Origin: Bacteroidales bacterium
Lineage (GTDB): Bacteria; Bacteroidota; Bacteroidia; Bacteroidales; G3-4614
Assembly (NCBI GenBank): GCA_017559955.1
Contig: JAFYPQ010000038.1
Location: 1 to 44,120 of the forward strand
Length of the DNA stretch: 44,120 bases
Reading direction: 5' to 3'
Shown here in pieces: positions 25,195 through 32,963 of this stretch. Position 1 is the stretch's first letter, and the number at the start of each line of letters is the position of its first letter. Below the pieces are notes generated by a model. That model searched no databases. It saw nothing but the letters and a program-made list of their open reading frames with translations, and was not told the DNA's origin. The translations under genes were made by a program, and so were the position numbers.

Positions 25195-26099
25195 AATTAA
25201 ATGTAAATATTGGGAATTTAAAACTAAAAAATCCCGTAATGACTGCGTCGGGCACTTTTGGTTACGGAACCGAGTATTCCGATTTTATAGATTTATCTAA
25301 ATTGGGAGGAATAATAGTTAAGGGAACAACCTTGGCCCCTCGTCAAGGAAATCCATATCCTCGTATGGCAGAAACTCCCTCTGGAATGTTAAATGCAGTT
25401 GGTTTGCAAAATAAAGGGGTCGATTACTTTGTTGAAAACATATATCCTCAAATAAAAGATTATGACACAGCTGTTGTAGTTAATGTTTCAGGTTCAACAA
25501 TAGAAGATTATGTAGCAGTTGCAGAGAAAATAAACGCATTAGAAAATATTCCGGCTATAGAATTGAATATATCGTGTCCTAATGTAAAAGAAGGAGGTAT
25601 GGCATTCGGAACATCTCCACGCAGTGTAGAGAATGTTGTAAAGGCTGTTCGTCAGGCGTACAATAAAACTCTTATAGTAAAATTATCGCCTAATGTTACA
25701 GATATTACAGAAATTGCAAGAGCTGCTGAAGCAGAAGGAGCCGATTCGTTGTCGTTAATAAACACAATGTTAGGTATGGCTATAGATTCAGAGCGTCGTC
25801 GTCCTATATTGTCAACCGTAACAGGAGGACTCTCAGGAGCTTGTGTAAAGCCTGTAGCATTGCGAATGGTATGGCAAGTATCTAAAGCTGTAAAAGTTCC
25901 TCTAATAGGATTGGGAGGCATTATGAATGCAACTGATGCTGTCGAGTTCTTATTGGCAGGAGCATCGGCTATTCAAATAGGGACTGCAAATTTTATCGAT
26001 CCTCAAATATCGGTAAAGGTTGCAGAGGGAATAGAGGAGTATCTTACACGTCAAGGCTGTCATTCTGTTCAAGAAATAATAGGAGGATTGATAGTGTAG
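25188..26099 (+). CDS. pyrD: Dihydroorotate dehydrogenase B, catalytic subunit
   Basis: FMN enzyme oxidising dihydroorotate to orotate, fourth step of UMP synthesis. 303 residues with the class 1B signatures: [33 protein letters not shown] holding the catalytic cysteine (serine in class 2 enzymes), [13 protein letters not shown], and the FMN phosphate site PLIGLGGI and [13 protein letters not shown]. Together with pyrK it forms the NAD+-dependent enzyme, which suits an anaerobe. A strong terminator lies about 35 bases after the stop. Confidence 0.96.
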   Translation: MVKLNVNIGNLKLKNPVMTASGTFGYGTEYSDFIDLSKLGGIIVKGTTLAPRQGNPYPRMAETPSGMLNAVGLQNKGVDYFVENIYPQIKDYDTAVVVNVSGSTIEDYVAVAEKINALENIPAIELNISCPNVKEGGMAFGTSPRSVENVVKAVRQAYNKTLIVKLSPNVTDITEIARAAEAEGADSLSLINTMLGMAIDSERRRPILSTVTGGLSGACVKPVALRMVWQVSKAVKVPLIGLGGIMNATDAVEFLLAGASAIQIGTANFIDPQISVKVAEGIEEYLTRQGCHSVQEIIGGLIV

Positions 26100-26133
26100 A
26101 ACTTTTAGAAGTAAATATAAAATTATTATCGAT

Positions 26134-26170
26134 AAAGAGTTCGGTTTTTTGCCGAACTCTTTCTTTTTTT
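26134..26170 (+). terminator. Terminator after pyrD
   Basis: AAAGAGTTCGG (26134-26144) pairs perfectly with CCGAACTCTTT (26152-26162), 11 bp with a loop of 7 Ts and G, then CTTTTTTTT. The following mobile-element fragment begins directly at the T-run. Confidence 0.93.
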
Positions 26171-26848
26171 TATCTCACGAACAAGCTACATCACTTCACG
26201 AACAAGGATATGTAACAGAGGGCAATGCCAAAGAAATCTTTGTTGTAGTAGTACCACAACAAGAGGCAGCAGTAAGACAAGCCATTGCCGAATTAGGGGG
26301 AGAGGAAGTAAACGATAACACTCAAGCACCAACAGAGGCTACTACTCAAGCAGAACAACCTCAACAACCTTCATATCCAACCGATGAGAGTGGAGAGCCT
26401 GTATTTACACAAATGCCAATAGAGCAAACCGCTCAGGTAATAGAAGAATTTGCAGGAGAAGATGCAGAGAACTTTATCACCAATAAAGTAGCAAAAGCAA
26501 AAAGCCGATTAAACAAAGCGAGCAAAGCAAAACCTAAATCAACAAAATTAATAGAGATAAAGGCAGAGCGAGAAGCAATCAACAAAGGACTATTTGACTC
26601 AATGGCAGGATTGTTACAACTCAATCAAAAGATAGAACGAGCCTACAATACCCAAATAGATGACAACAGTAACGCATATTGGTTAGAGAATGCATCGTCA
26701 TCTAAAGCACAAGAGCGAATAGAACAACTATCTCAAACCCTAATAAAACCCTTTTTTATCATATTGCTCAGAAAAAACTGAATTTTAAAAACAACTCTTT
26801 TATTGATTCTTTAGGAAAATTTATAGAGTCTAATAGGGCTGCATAAGA
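26169..26848 (+). pseudogene. Fragment of a large mobile-element (polyvalent-type) protein
   Basis: An open frame without a believable start: the only candidate start codon (TTG) lies inside the pyrD terminator. The protein-like part begins abruptly at LSHEQATSLHEQGYVTEGNAKEIFVVVV. A proline/glutamine linker and then PTDESGEPVFTQMPIEQTAQVIEEFAGEDAENFITNKVAKAKSRLNKASKAKPKSTKL follow. That stretch closely resembles a repeated module of very large multi-domain proteins of phages and conjugative elements in gut Bacteroidales; the match is from memory. The frame stops at 26781, but one extra T in the CCCTTTTTTA run near 26751-26757 would continue it for about 29 residues (YHIAQKKLNFKNNSF...) to a stop at 26846-26848. 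I read it as a decayed remnant with a frameshift. Confidence 0.5.
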
Positions 26849-26917
26849 GCTTTTGTACACAAAAATTAAATTTATCAGACTTATCAACTGAAAACAAGAA
26901 GAATCACAAAGACAAAG

Positions 26918-26958
26918 AGACCGAGCCAAAATTTACTTTTGACCCGGCCTCTATTTTT
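26918..26958 (-). terminator. Terminator of the CotH gene (minus strand)
   Basis: Read on the minus strand, GAGGCCGGGTC pairs with GGCTCGGTCTC with several G-U pairs. On the plus strand the same positions would be A-C mismatches, so the hairpin is built for minus-strand RNA. T-rich sequence follows. It begins a few bases after the stop codon at 26971. Confidence 0.7.
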
Positions 26959-26970
26959 AAGGTTGATTTC

Positions 26971-29250
26971 TTATTTTACAATCATTGTTCCACGTTGGGT
27001 ATTACCATTGTTGTCTTTAACAACAATAATATATATACCTTTAGCCCAACCTTTATTTGATATTTTTATTGTGTTATCTTCATTTAAAAATTCAGAGGCA
27101 GAGTAAATAACTTTGCCATCAACTGAGGCAATCATTACATTGACAGCTCCGTTTATTGTGCTTGAAACAAATATGTTTATATCATTTCCGTTTTCAATAG
27201 GGTTTGGAGCAATTACAATGTTGTTATCACATTCAGAGCTTTCAATACCTGTTGGTAGTCCCCATTCGTTATCTAAGAAATTAATTCTGTTTGCAACATA
27301 TTGTTTTAAGAAGTTGACTTCTGCTTCATACGAACCTCGTGCTGCTAATTCACGATATACAACCGACGATAAGATATTCCAAACGTTGAAATTGTTTCTT
27401 TGCGATTCGTCTAACAATTCAGCATTTTCAATAATATAATTATTCATAAACGATTTAAGGCCTCTTGCTCTTAATTCTCCCCAACGAGCTTTAACTGCTG
27501 ATACAAATCCGGGATCTTCCCACCATCTTTTAATCCACGTTTTTGGATCGTGAGCATATGTTCTCATATATTTTGTGGTTGCATCGCCCAATCGGCTGTC
27601 GTTGTTGAATGCAATATCAAAATCCCAAAGAGGACCTAATTTAAATATTTCGTTTCTCTCTTTGTACATATAGGTACTCCACCATGAGTCAGAGTTTCCG
27701 AATAGCTCACAAGCAATATACCAATCAACCAACGATGCTTCATCTATATATTTTCTCCAACCTAATTCGGGATCGGTAAAATTATTGCTAAACAAAGCGT
27801 TCTCCATGCTTTGTGTATAGTCGGTTATGTATTTTGTTTGGTCGGCGTTAATTTCGTCATCTTTAGGGTATTTGATTGTAACCTTCATTCCTTTGTTTGT
27901 TTGAAACCATGAGATTTCGCTATCGGCAAAACCATCAACCTCAATAAGATACCCTCCAGTAATTTCAGGGTCTGCGAGGGTTGTAGTCTCCTCTTGTTCA
28001 AGAACCGGAACCCTTTTGCTTTTAACCTCTACTTGGTCTGTTAATGTATAGTTACCTAAATTTTTGCCATTTAATACAACATCAACAAAGGTTACAGATG
28101 GAGTAAAACCAAAATCAAATATGTTGCGAGCAGTTTCAAATGCCAATGCATTTCTTAATAGAGTTTTATCTGCATAGTTTGCTAAAAGAACCCAGTTTTT
28201 CTCTTTTGCCTCATTGCCTAAGAATTTTATTTTTTTATCAAATTTTAAGCGATAAGGTTTCTTTGCCATTCCCCATGTTGAGTTGCCACGACCTTTAATT
28301 TCGGTAAGAACTTCGGTGATGTTATCTTCAGGATTTTCAGCACCTCTGACGGTAACATATGCATTTACGTAATCTTCTTTGCTTGTTACGTTTACTCCGT
28401 TTTCTGTATTAATAAATATTGTTGGAATATTTGTTAATTGAATATATTGGTCTTGGAAGTTAGCAACCAAAGTAATATCCTCTTCGCCTCTGTAGTAGTA
28501 AGGGTTGGCACTGCTTACAACTTCGTTGGTCTCTTTGTTAGTCCAGTTTTTAAAAGAGTAACCTGATGCAGGAACTGCGGTTACCGAAACGGATGTTTGA
28601 TTAGATGTAATAGAAGTTTCGTTTGTACCTGTAATTACAGCACTACCTTCAGAGGTGTTTGCACTCTCAACAGAAACTGTTCGTTCTGTTGACATTACAA
28701 GCGAACCTATGTTAATTTCAACATCAACAGCAATTGCGGCATCGTTTGTTCTTGTTAATGTACAAGCTCCATCAATGCCATATGCCAATATTACACGCAT
28801 ACGTGTTAATCCTATTGTTGCATTGGTTGGAACGTTAAAGTTGAATGTTCTGTTTGTCGCACTTGCCCCTTCTCCGTAAGGGAAGTAATCTCTGCTGGCA
28901 GGTTGTTTCTCAACATATTCATTTGTGTCATCGAAATCTTTATCGCAATTCCAATCGACAAAAACGTGAATATAAGTCCAGTTCATTTCTCCGTTTACCA
29001 ACATATTAATATTGTCGCCGGGGGTGAATTGAATGGGATCGCCTGAGTTCATAACTCCTCGATAACAATCGCCATCTGTTCTACTTGCCATTTGAATATT
29101 AATATTCCTTTGTCCTGTAGTAGATGTTATTTCCAAACCATCTAACATACGATCGGTTTTAGTACTCCAACCAAGCGAAGTACAATAATCTTGTGCCGAA
29201 ACAACTAATGTTAAGCACAAGAGTAGTGTTGATAGTAAAAATTTTTTCAT
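26971..29250 (-). CDS. CotH-kinase family protein exported by T9SS
   Basis: A 759-residue secreted protein. Signal peptide MKKFLLSTLLLCLTLVVSAQ; a GEVED-like domain (about 20-190, WTYIHVFVDWNCDKDFDDTNEYVE); a beta-sandwich repeat (about 190-275, VSVTAVPASGYSFKNWTNKETNEVV); and a CotH-kinase domain (about 290-650) with GRGNSTWGMAKKPYRLKFDKK, NWVLLANYADKTLLRNALAFE, GGYLIEVDGF and the metal-binding LGPLWDFDIAFNND. The end (about 675-759, NIVIAPNPIENGNDINIF...GIYIIVVKDNNGNTQRGTMIVK) is a type A T9SS sorting domain. CotH is an atypical kinase of spore coat proteins; in Bacteroidetes such proteins are thought to act at the cell surface, with unknown substrate. It is a single-gene unit. Confidence 0.93.
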   Translation of the reverse strand: MKKFLLSTLLLCLTLVVSAQDYCTSLGWSTKTDRMLDGLEITSTTGQRNINIQMASRTDGDCYRGVMNSGDPIQFTPGDNINMLVNGEMNWTYIHVFVDWNCDKDFDDTNEYVEKQPASRDYFPYGEGASATNRTFNFNVPTNATIGLTRMRVILAYGIDGACTLTRTNDAAIAVDVEINIGSLVMSTERTVSVESANTSEGSAVITGTNETSITSNQTSVSVTAVPASGYSFKNWTNKETNEVVSSANPYYYRGEEDITLVANFQDQYIQLTNIPTIFINTENGVNVTSKEDYVNAYVTVRGAENPEDNITEVLTEIKGRGNSTWGMAKKPYRLKFDKKIKFLGNEAKEKNWVLLANYADKTLLRNALAFETARNIFDFGFTPSVTFVDVVLNGKNLGNYTLTDQVEVKSKRVPVLEQEETTTLADPEITGGYLIEVDGFADSEISWFQTNKGMKVTIKYPKDDEINADQTKYITDYTQSMENALFSNNFTDPELGWRKYIDEASLVDWYIACELFGNSDSWWSTYMYKERNEIFKLGPLWDFDIAFNNDSRLGDATTKYMRTYAHDPKTWIKRWWEDPGFVSAVKARWGELRARGLKSFMNNYIIENAELLDESQRNNFNVWNILSSVVYRELAARGSYEAEVNFLKQYVANRINFLDNEWGLPTGIESSECDNNIVIAPNPIENGNDINIFVSSTINGAVNVMIASVDGKVIYSASEFLNEDNTIKISNKGWAKGIYIIVVKDNNGNTQRGTMIVK

Positions 29251-29295
29251 AAATATTTATAATTAGTTGTGATTATGCTTAAAATTGAATTTTAC

Positions 29296-29303
29296 CAAAG
29301 GTA
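29296..29303 (-). promoter_or_regulatory. -7 element of the CotH gene (minus strand)
   Basis: TACCTTTG on the minus strand matches TAnnTTTG, 45 bases before the CotH start codon. No clear -33 TTTG. Confidence 0.5.
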
Positions 29304-29353
29304 ACTTAATTTTATGATTTGTAAAAATATTTAAAAGAATATATGCTCAAGTT

Positions 29354-30121
29354 TTATAAATTCTCAATATTTATACTATTTACGCCAATGCCAAACAGAG
29401 CATAATCGTATATAACGGGGTCTTGGGCGTTAAATTCTTTTAGAACTTTTGTTAGTTCTTCGACAGCTTTGCGATCGTTGCTTTTTCGTGTTAATATATT
29501 TAATTTACGAGCCGTATTTCCTACATGTACGTCAAGAGGAATATATAATTGAGAAGGGTTAATACAGTCCCATACGCCTAAATCAACAATTCCGTCATTT
29601 CTCACAAGCCATTTAACAGCCAAATTTATACGTTTAAGAGCCGAAGTATTATAGTTTGATGGAAAACATTGAGAATTTATGCTCCAATTATTGGCTTCGG
29701 ATGAAATGTTTCTCATTGTTTCGCATAAATACCATGCAGGAGCAGAATTCTTACCGATACCAATCTCTTTAACCATCTCATTAATACTTCTATATTTCGA
29801 GTAAATTGAGTATAAGCCTCGTAGCATATAAGCCAAATCGTCTTGAAAAAAAGTGCGGTGAACATTTGAGTTTCCCAAATATTCAAACCCTTTATTCATA
29901 ACAAAATCGTATGGCGAATTATTCATAAGAGAAAACATACGGTCTGCATCTCTTAAAATCATACTTCTTTTACCCCATGCAATTGTGGCAGTAGTAAAAG
30001 CTGCTATTTCTATATCTTGTAATTTGTCGAACCTGTGAGGGAATTGAACGGGGTCATCTTTAATAAACTCTTTAGTGTTAATTCTCTCAATTTGTTCGTC
30101 TAAGATGGTTTTAATATTCAT
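29354..30121 (-). CDS. TIGR02757-family protein
   Basis: A 255-residue cytoplasmic protein with no signal peptide or membrane helix. It matches TIGR02757 (DUF2400): DPVQFPHRFDKLQDIEIAAFTTATIAWGKRSMILRDADRMFSLM, then AVKWLVRNDGIVDLGVWDCINPSQLYIPLDVHVGNTARKLNILTRKSNDRKAVEELT, ending in PVIYDYALFGIGV. The helical pattern and the D/H in LDVHVGN recall helix-hairpin-helix DNA glycosylase folds, which I would treat as a weak hint. The role of the family is not known to me. It is divergent from the DUF4251 gene. Confidence 0.88.
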   Translation of the reverse strand: MNIKTILDEQIERINTKEFIKDDPVQFPHRFDKLQDIEIAAFTTATIAWGKRSMILRDADRMFSLMNNSPYDFVMNKGFEYLGNSNVHRTFFQDDLAYMLRGLYSIYSKYRSINEMVKEIGIGKNSAPAWYLCETMRNISSEANNWSINSQCFPSNYNTSALKRINLAVKWLVRNDGIVDLGVWDCINPSQLYIPLDVHVGNTARKLNILTRKSNDRKAVEELTKVLKEFNAQDPVIYDYALFGIGVNSINIENL

Positions 30122-30205
30122 ATTTCAAAAATACAAATACAAATTAAATTGACAAACAAAAGAGGGAAATTATTGTTATATATAATGAATAAAAACTTAT
30201 ATGCG

Positions 30206-30772
30206 ATGAAAAAATTACAGCTGCTATTATTGTTTATGGTAACACTATTTCCAAGTGTGCTTATTTCTCAGAACACCCAGTCGAAAAAAGAACTTAGAAA
30301 AGAGATACAAAACGAACGAAAGGTTCAAGAAGCACATCTCGATTCTATTAATAGAGAGATGGCATTACTTGCGGTTTCGTCTAATAATTGGGTGTTGAAT
30401 GCAACTTCTATAAATACAACGGGCGGAACAGTAACTTATGTTCAACCCAATGTGAATTTTCTCAAAACAGTAGGCGATATGATGACATTTCAAACCTCAA
30501 CAGGATTTGGAGGTGGAATAAATGCTATGGGGGGAGTAACTCTTAAAGGTTTGATAGTGAGTAAAACCCAAAATGATGATAAGGGTAGTATCTCTTATAC
30601 ATATAATGTAAGGGGAACGGCATTTAATGCAACGATAATATTAACGTTCGATAATGAAGGTGATACGGCTACGGCATTTATGAATTTCGATAATGGTTAT
30701 TCTTTGACAATGTATGGCGAAGTGCAACCATATTCGCTAAATTCGGTTACAGAAGGTAGTGTGGTTAATTAG
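30206..30772 (+). CDS. DUF4251 domain protein, secreted
   Basis: I start it at 30206 because MKKLQLLLLFMVTLFPSVLISQ is then a normal signal peptide; upstream in-frame ATGs (30149, 30185) would put charged residues before it. The mature protein (188 residues with signal) has a lysine/glutamate coiled stretch (about 25-50, SKKELRKEIQNERKVQEAHLDSINREM). The DUF4251 beta-rich domain follows: WVLNATSINTTGGTVTYVQPNVNFLKTVGDMMTFQTSTGFGGGINAMGGVTLKG and YTYNVRGTAFNATIILTFD. Proteins of this family are periplasmic or surface-exposed in Bacteroidetes; function unknown. Confidence 0.85.
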   Translation: MKKLQLLLLFMVTLFPSVLISQNTQSKKELRKEIQNERKVQEAHLDSINREMALLAVSSNNWVLNATSINTTGGTVTYVQPNVNFLKTVGDMMTFQTSTGFGGGINAMGGVTLKGLIVSKTQNDDKGSISYTYNVRGTAFNATIILTFDNEGDTATAFMNFDNGYSLTMYGEVQPYSLNSVTEGSVVN

Positions 30773-30823
30773 TGTTGTATGTATGTTATATAATATATTT
30801 TAACTCTAAAAATTGAGATAAGT

Positions 30824-30855
30824 TTTGGAAAGTTCGAAAATATTATCTATTTTCG
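30824..30855 (+). promoter_or_regulatory. Promoter of the structured RNA
   Basis: TTTG at 30824-30827, 20-base spacer, TATTTTCG at 30848-30855 (7 of 8 match to TAnnTTTG). It predicts a transcript beginning near 30862, about 23 bases before the closing stem of the RNA. Confidence 0.6.
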
Positions 30856-30861
30856 TAACAC

Positions 30862-31099
30862 AAACACAAGTGATATTTGATATAGGTTGCATCCTAGTAG
30901 ATTGGGAAACTCATCAATTAATAGAAATACCGAGACACGCTTCACGGAGCAATGGCGGGCCACGCCTTCGGGTATGCATAGCACGGTGGATTACAAAGGT
31001 TCGTGGGCACTCAAATCCTGTCTTTCGGAGTTTCATCGCATCCTACGATGCAACCTTAATATAAATGGGAAGTCGAATATCGGCTTCCCATTCTGTTTT
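30862..31099 (+). ncRNA. Stand-alone structured RNA, family not recognised
   Basis: The element is closed by a 10-bp perfect stem, AGGTTGCATC (30884-30893) with GATGCAACCT (31047-31056). Inside are a small hairpin TGGG-AAA-CTCA; a stem GAAA/TTTC (30924-30927 with 31031-31034); a stem CCGAGAC with GTCTTTCGG (30930-30936 with 31020-31028, two bulged Ts); and then branches GCTT-CACG-GAGC, GGCG/CGCC or CCAC/GTGG with an inner GCC-TTCG-GGT, and GGATT/AATCC (30988-30992 with 31014-31018). The 8-mer GCATCCTA occurs on both sides (30889 and 31038), so the 3' GATGC could pair with either copy. Promoter and terminator flank it and both neighbours are unrelated genes. It is not a tRNA, tmRNA, RNase P or SRP RNA by the motifs I know. 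Confidence 0.55.
31064..31099 (+). terminator. Terminator of the structured RNA
   Basis: AATGGGAAGTCG (31064-31075) pairs with CGGCTTCCCATT (31081-31092), loop AATAT, then CTGTTTT. The one non-Watson-Crick pair is U-G in plus-strand RNA but C-A in minus-strand RNA, so the hairpin fits the plus strand better. It may still help end the convergent transporter gene. Confidence 0.75.
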
Positions 31100-31149
31100 A
31101 TAGAGGGTTAAGGTAAATAGCAATTACTTCTTAAGTTAAAACTTTCGGC

Positions 31150-32106
31150 TTAATTTGAGTTTTTTCTTTTCTTATATAACTGCCAACTATTAAAGATGTT
31201 TTGCCATAGAATGTAGCTGCCAGGTGCAAGAGACGATAATGGTATAAGGTAGGTTGATGCTAACCAAATGGCAATAACTGTGTTCTTTTGCCCTAATGCT
31301 TGGCCTGCACTAATTGAGTTGTCGTACCTTTTACCAATATATTTGCCGAGTGAGAATTGTATAATACAGGTTAAGAGCCCAGCAAGAGCAACTCCGATTT
31401 TTATATGTACCATAGCGTTGCTCATAGTTAGATGGTGCAGTGTTTGTGCGGTTACAATTATTAGAGCAAATCCCCATAAATAGAATGCGGTTTCGCTATA
31501 TTTCTCTAAAAAATTGTGTATTGGTTTTATATAATATCGGAATATTAGAGCCAATATAAAAGGCGTTATAAGTAGAGGAAATACTTTGCCTAATATGCCT
31601 GTAAATTCATTTAAAAAGGTTAGCCCTTCGTGGGGGTCGATAATAGGGAAGAGTAGGGGTGCTACTATTGCGGACACAATGTTTGATAGCATTGTGTATG
31701 TTATCAGAGCGGCTGCATTTCCACCCAATTTGCTCGTTATTACCACAGCTGCTGTTGCCGTAGGTGCAATAAGGCAAATCATAGCTCCTTCAAGTATTAT
31801 TTTTTCGTCTGAGTCTAATTTAAATAGCAGTAAACTTGCAGCAATGGCAAAACAAGATATCAGTTGAAACAGTAACAACCACATATGCCATTTTTTTGGC
31901 AGTAACTCTTTGGGATCTGTTTTGCTGAACGCAAAGAGCAGTTGTGTGAATATTAGGGCAGGCATCAACCATTCCGCTACATCGCCGAGTATGGGCCTGA
32001 TAAATGTAATGGGCTTGCAATACGAAAACAGGTAGTAAAAACCAACTCCCGTAATTAATGCCAATGGAAGTGTCCAATCTTTGATAAATGCGATTATCTG
32101 TTTCAT
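31150..32106 (-). CDS. Bile acid:sodium symporter (BASS) family transporter
   Basis: A 318-residue polytopic membrane protein with about nine or ten hydrophobic helices. BASS-like segments include GAMICLIAPTATAAVVITSKLGGNAAALITYTMLSNIVSAIVAPLLFP, with the proline/small-residue crossover region, and SAGQALGQKNTVIAIWLASTYLIPLSSLAPGSYILWQNIFNSW. It should carry an organic anion or bile-acid-like solute with sodium; the substrate is not predictable. It is on the minus strand, ending next to the structured RNA. Upstream, a terminator (32126-32159) separates it from yebC, so it likely has its own promoter there. Confidence 0.88.
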   Translation of the reverse strand: MKQIIAFIKDWTLPLALITGVGFYYLFSYCKPITFIRPILGDVAEWLMPALIFTQLLFAFSKTDPKELLPKKWHMWLLLFQLISCFAIAASLLLFKLDSDEKIILEGAMICLIAPTATAAVVITSKLGGNAAALITYTMLSNIVSAIVAPLLFPIIDPHEGLTFLNEFTGILGKVFPLLITPFILALIFRYYIKPIHNFLEKYSETAFYLWGFALIIVTAQTLHHLTMSNAMVHIKIGVALAGLLTCIIQFSLGKYIGKRYDNSISAGQALGQKNTVIAIWLASTYLIPLSSLAPGSYILWQNIFNSWQLYKKRKNSN

Positions 32107-32125
32107 ATTGTTATGTTTATTTGCA

Positions 32126-32159
32126 AAAGAGGAGATACTTTTTTAAGTAGCTCCTCTTT
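32126..32159 (-). terminator. Terminator after yebC (minus strand)
   Basis: On the minus strand AAAGAGGAG-C-TACTT pairs with AAGTA-T-CTCCTCTTT around AAAA, a long stem with one mismatch, followed by TTTTGC. It lies about 65 bases after the yebC stop. Confidence 0.82.
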
Positions 32160-32222
32160 CATTATCTTATATTATAATTGTTATCTATCAGGCAATAAGC
32201 CTGCAAATACTTGCAAACTTAT

Positions 32223-32939
32223 TTATTCCTCTTTCATATTGTGGAATACGTTTTGAACATCGTCGTCCTCTTCAAAACGCTCAATAAGTTTTTCAATTAC
32301 CTCACGTTGTTCGGCAGTAACCTCTTTTGTGTCGTTGGGGATACGCTCAAACTCTGCACTCTCAATCTCAAAACCATTGTCTTCCAAATATTTTTGAATG
32401 TTGTTGAACTCTTCAAAGGGTCCGTAAATCATTATTGATCCCTCATCGCTATCCATTTCATCAACACCAAAATCAATCAATTCAAGTTCAAGCTCGTCCA
32501 TTTCAACACCCTCTTTCTCTTTTATTTTAAACACGCTCTTGTGCTCAAAAAGGAATGATAAAGAACCTGATGTTCCAAGTGAACCTCCGGCTTTGTTGAA
32601 ATAGCTGCGAACATTTGCCACTGTACGAGTTGTGTTGTCTGTAGCAGTTTCAACAACTATTGCAACACCAAATGGTGCATATCCTTCATATACAACCTCT
32701 TTATAGTTGCCCTCATCTTTTGAAATTGCTTTTTTTATTGCACGTTCAACATTCTCTTTTGGCATATTTGCAGCCTTTGCATTTTGCATCAATGCACGAA
32801 GACGTGAGTTTGCATCGGGATCCGGTCCTCCGGCTTTAACAGCCATAGTAATCTCTTTTCCGATTTTGGTAAATGTTCTTGACATATTACCCCAACGTTT
32901 CATTTTACGTGCTTTTCTATATTCAAACGCTCTTCCCAT
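32223..32939 (-). CDS. YebC/PmpR-family protein
   Basis: A 238-residue member of the YebC/TACO1 family, historically called transcriptional regulators and more recently linked to easing ribosome stalling. Signatures: the N-terminal MGRAFEYRKARKMKRWGNMSRTFTKIGKEITMAVKAGGPDPDANSRLRALMQNAKAANMPKENVERAIKKA, then YEGYAPFGVAIVVETATDNTTRTVANVRSYFNKAGGSLGTSGSL. The acidic C-terminus (FEEDDDVQNVFHNMKEE) is normal for the family. It lies 24 bases after pheT on the same strand, so the two are probably co-transcribed. Confidence 0.95.
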   Translation of the reverse strand: MGRAFEYRKARKMKRWGNMSRTFTKIGKEITMAVKAGGPDPDANSRLRALMQNAKAANMPKENVERAIKKAISKDEGNYKEVVYEGYAPFGVAIVVETATDNTTRTVANVRSYFNKAGGSLGTSGSLSFLFEHKSVFKIKEKEGVEMDELELELIDFGVDEMDSDEGSIMIYGPFEEFNNIQKYLEDNGFEIESAEFERIPNDTKEVTAEQREVIEKLIERFEEDDDVQNVFHNMKEE

Positions 32940-32963
32940 AGTTATTGTTTATTTTATTATTAA

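Larger units (their letters stand above)
30773..31149. other. Gap holding a structured RNA and its promoter
   Basis: No protein gene is convincing in these 377 bases. Short open frames here run through the structured element and carry no start context. The content is the promoter, RNA and terminator listed separately. The central 170 bases are clearly richer in G+C than the flanks. Confidence 0.8.

Noticed and set aside
26149..26168. TTG start that would make the mobile-element fragment a complete gene.
   Set aside because: The codon lies in the loop of the pyrD terminator, and the first residues (PNSFFF) are just the translated terminator stem and T-run.
30988..31020. GGTTCG...AAATCC in the structured RNA as a tRNA-like T-arm.
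   Set aside because: The loop is far too long and no acceptor, D-arm or anticodon arm can be built around it.
30825..31111. Short plus-strand open frames of 74-79 residues across the structured RNA.
   Set aside because: They run through all the stems of the RNA in two frames at once, lack start context and give arginine/cysteine-rich nonsense-like proteins. The RNA explanation covers the base pattern better.
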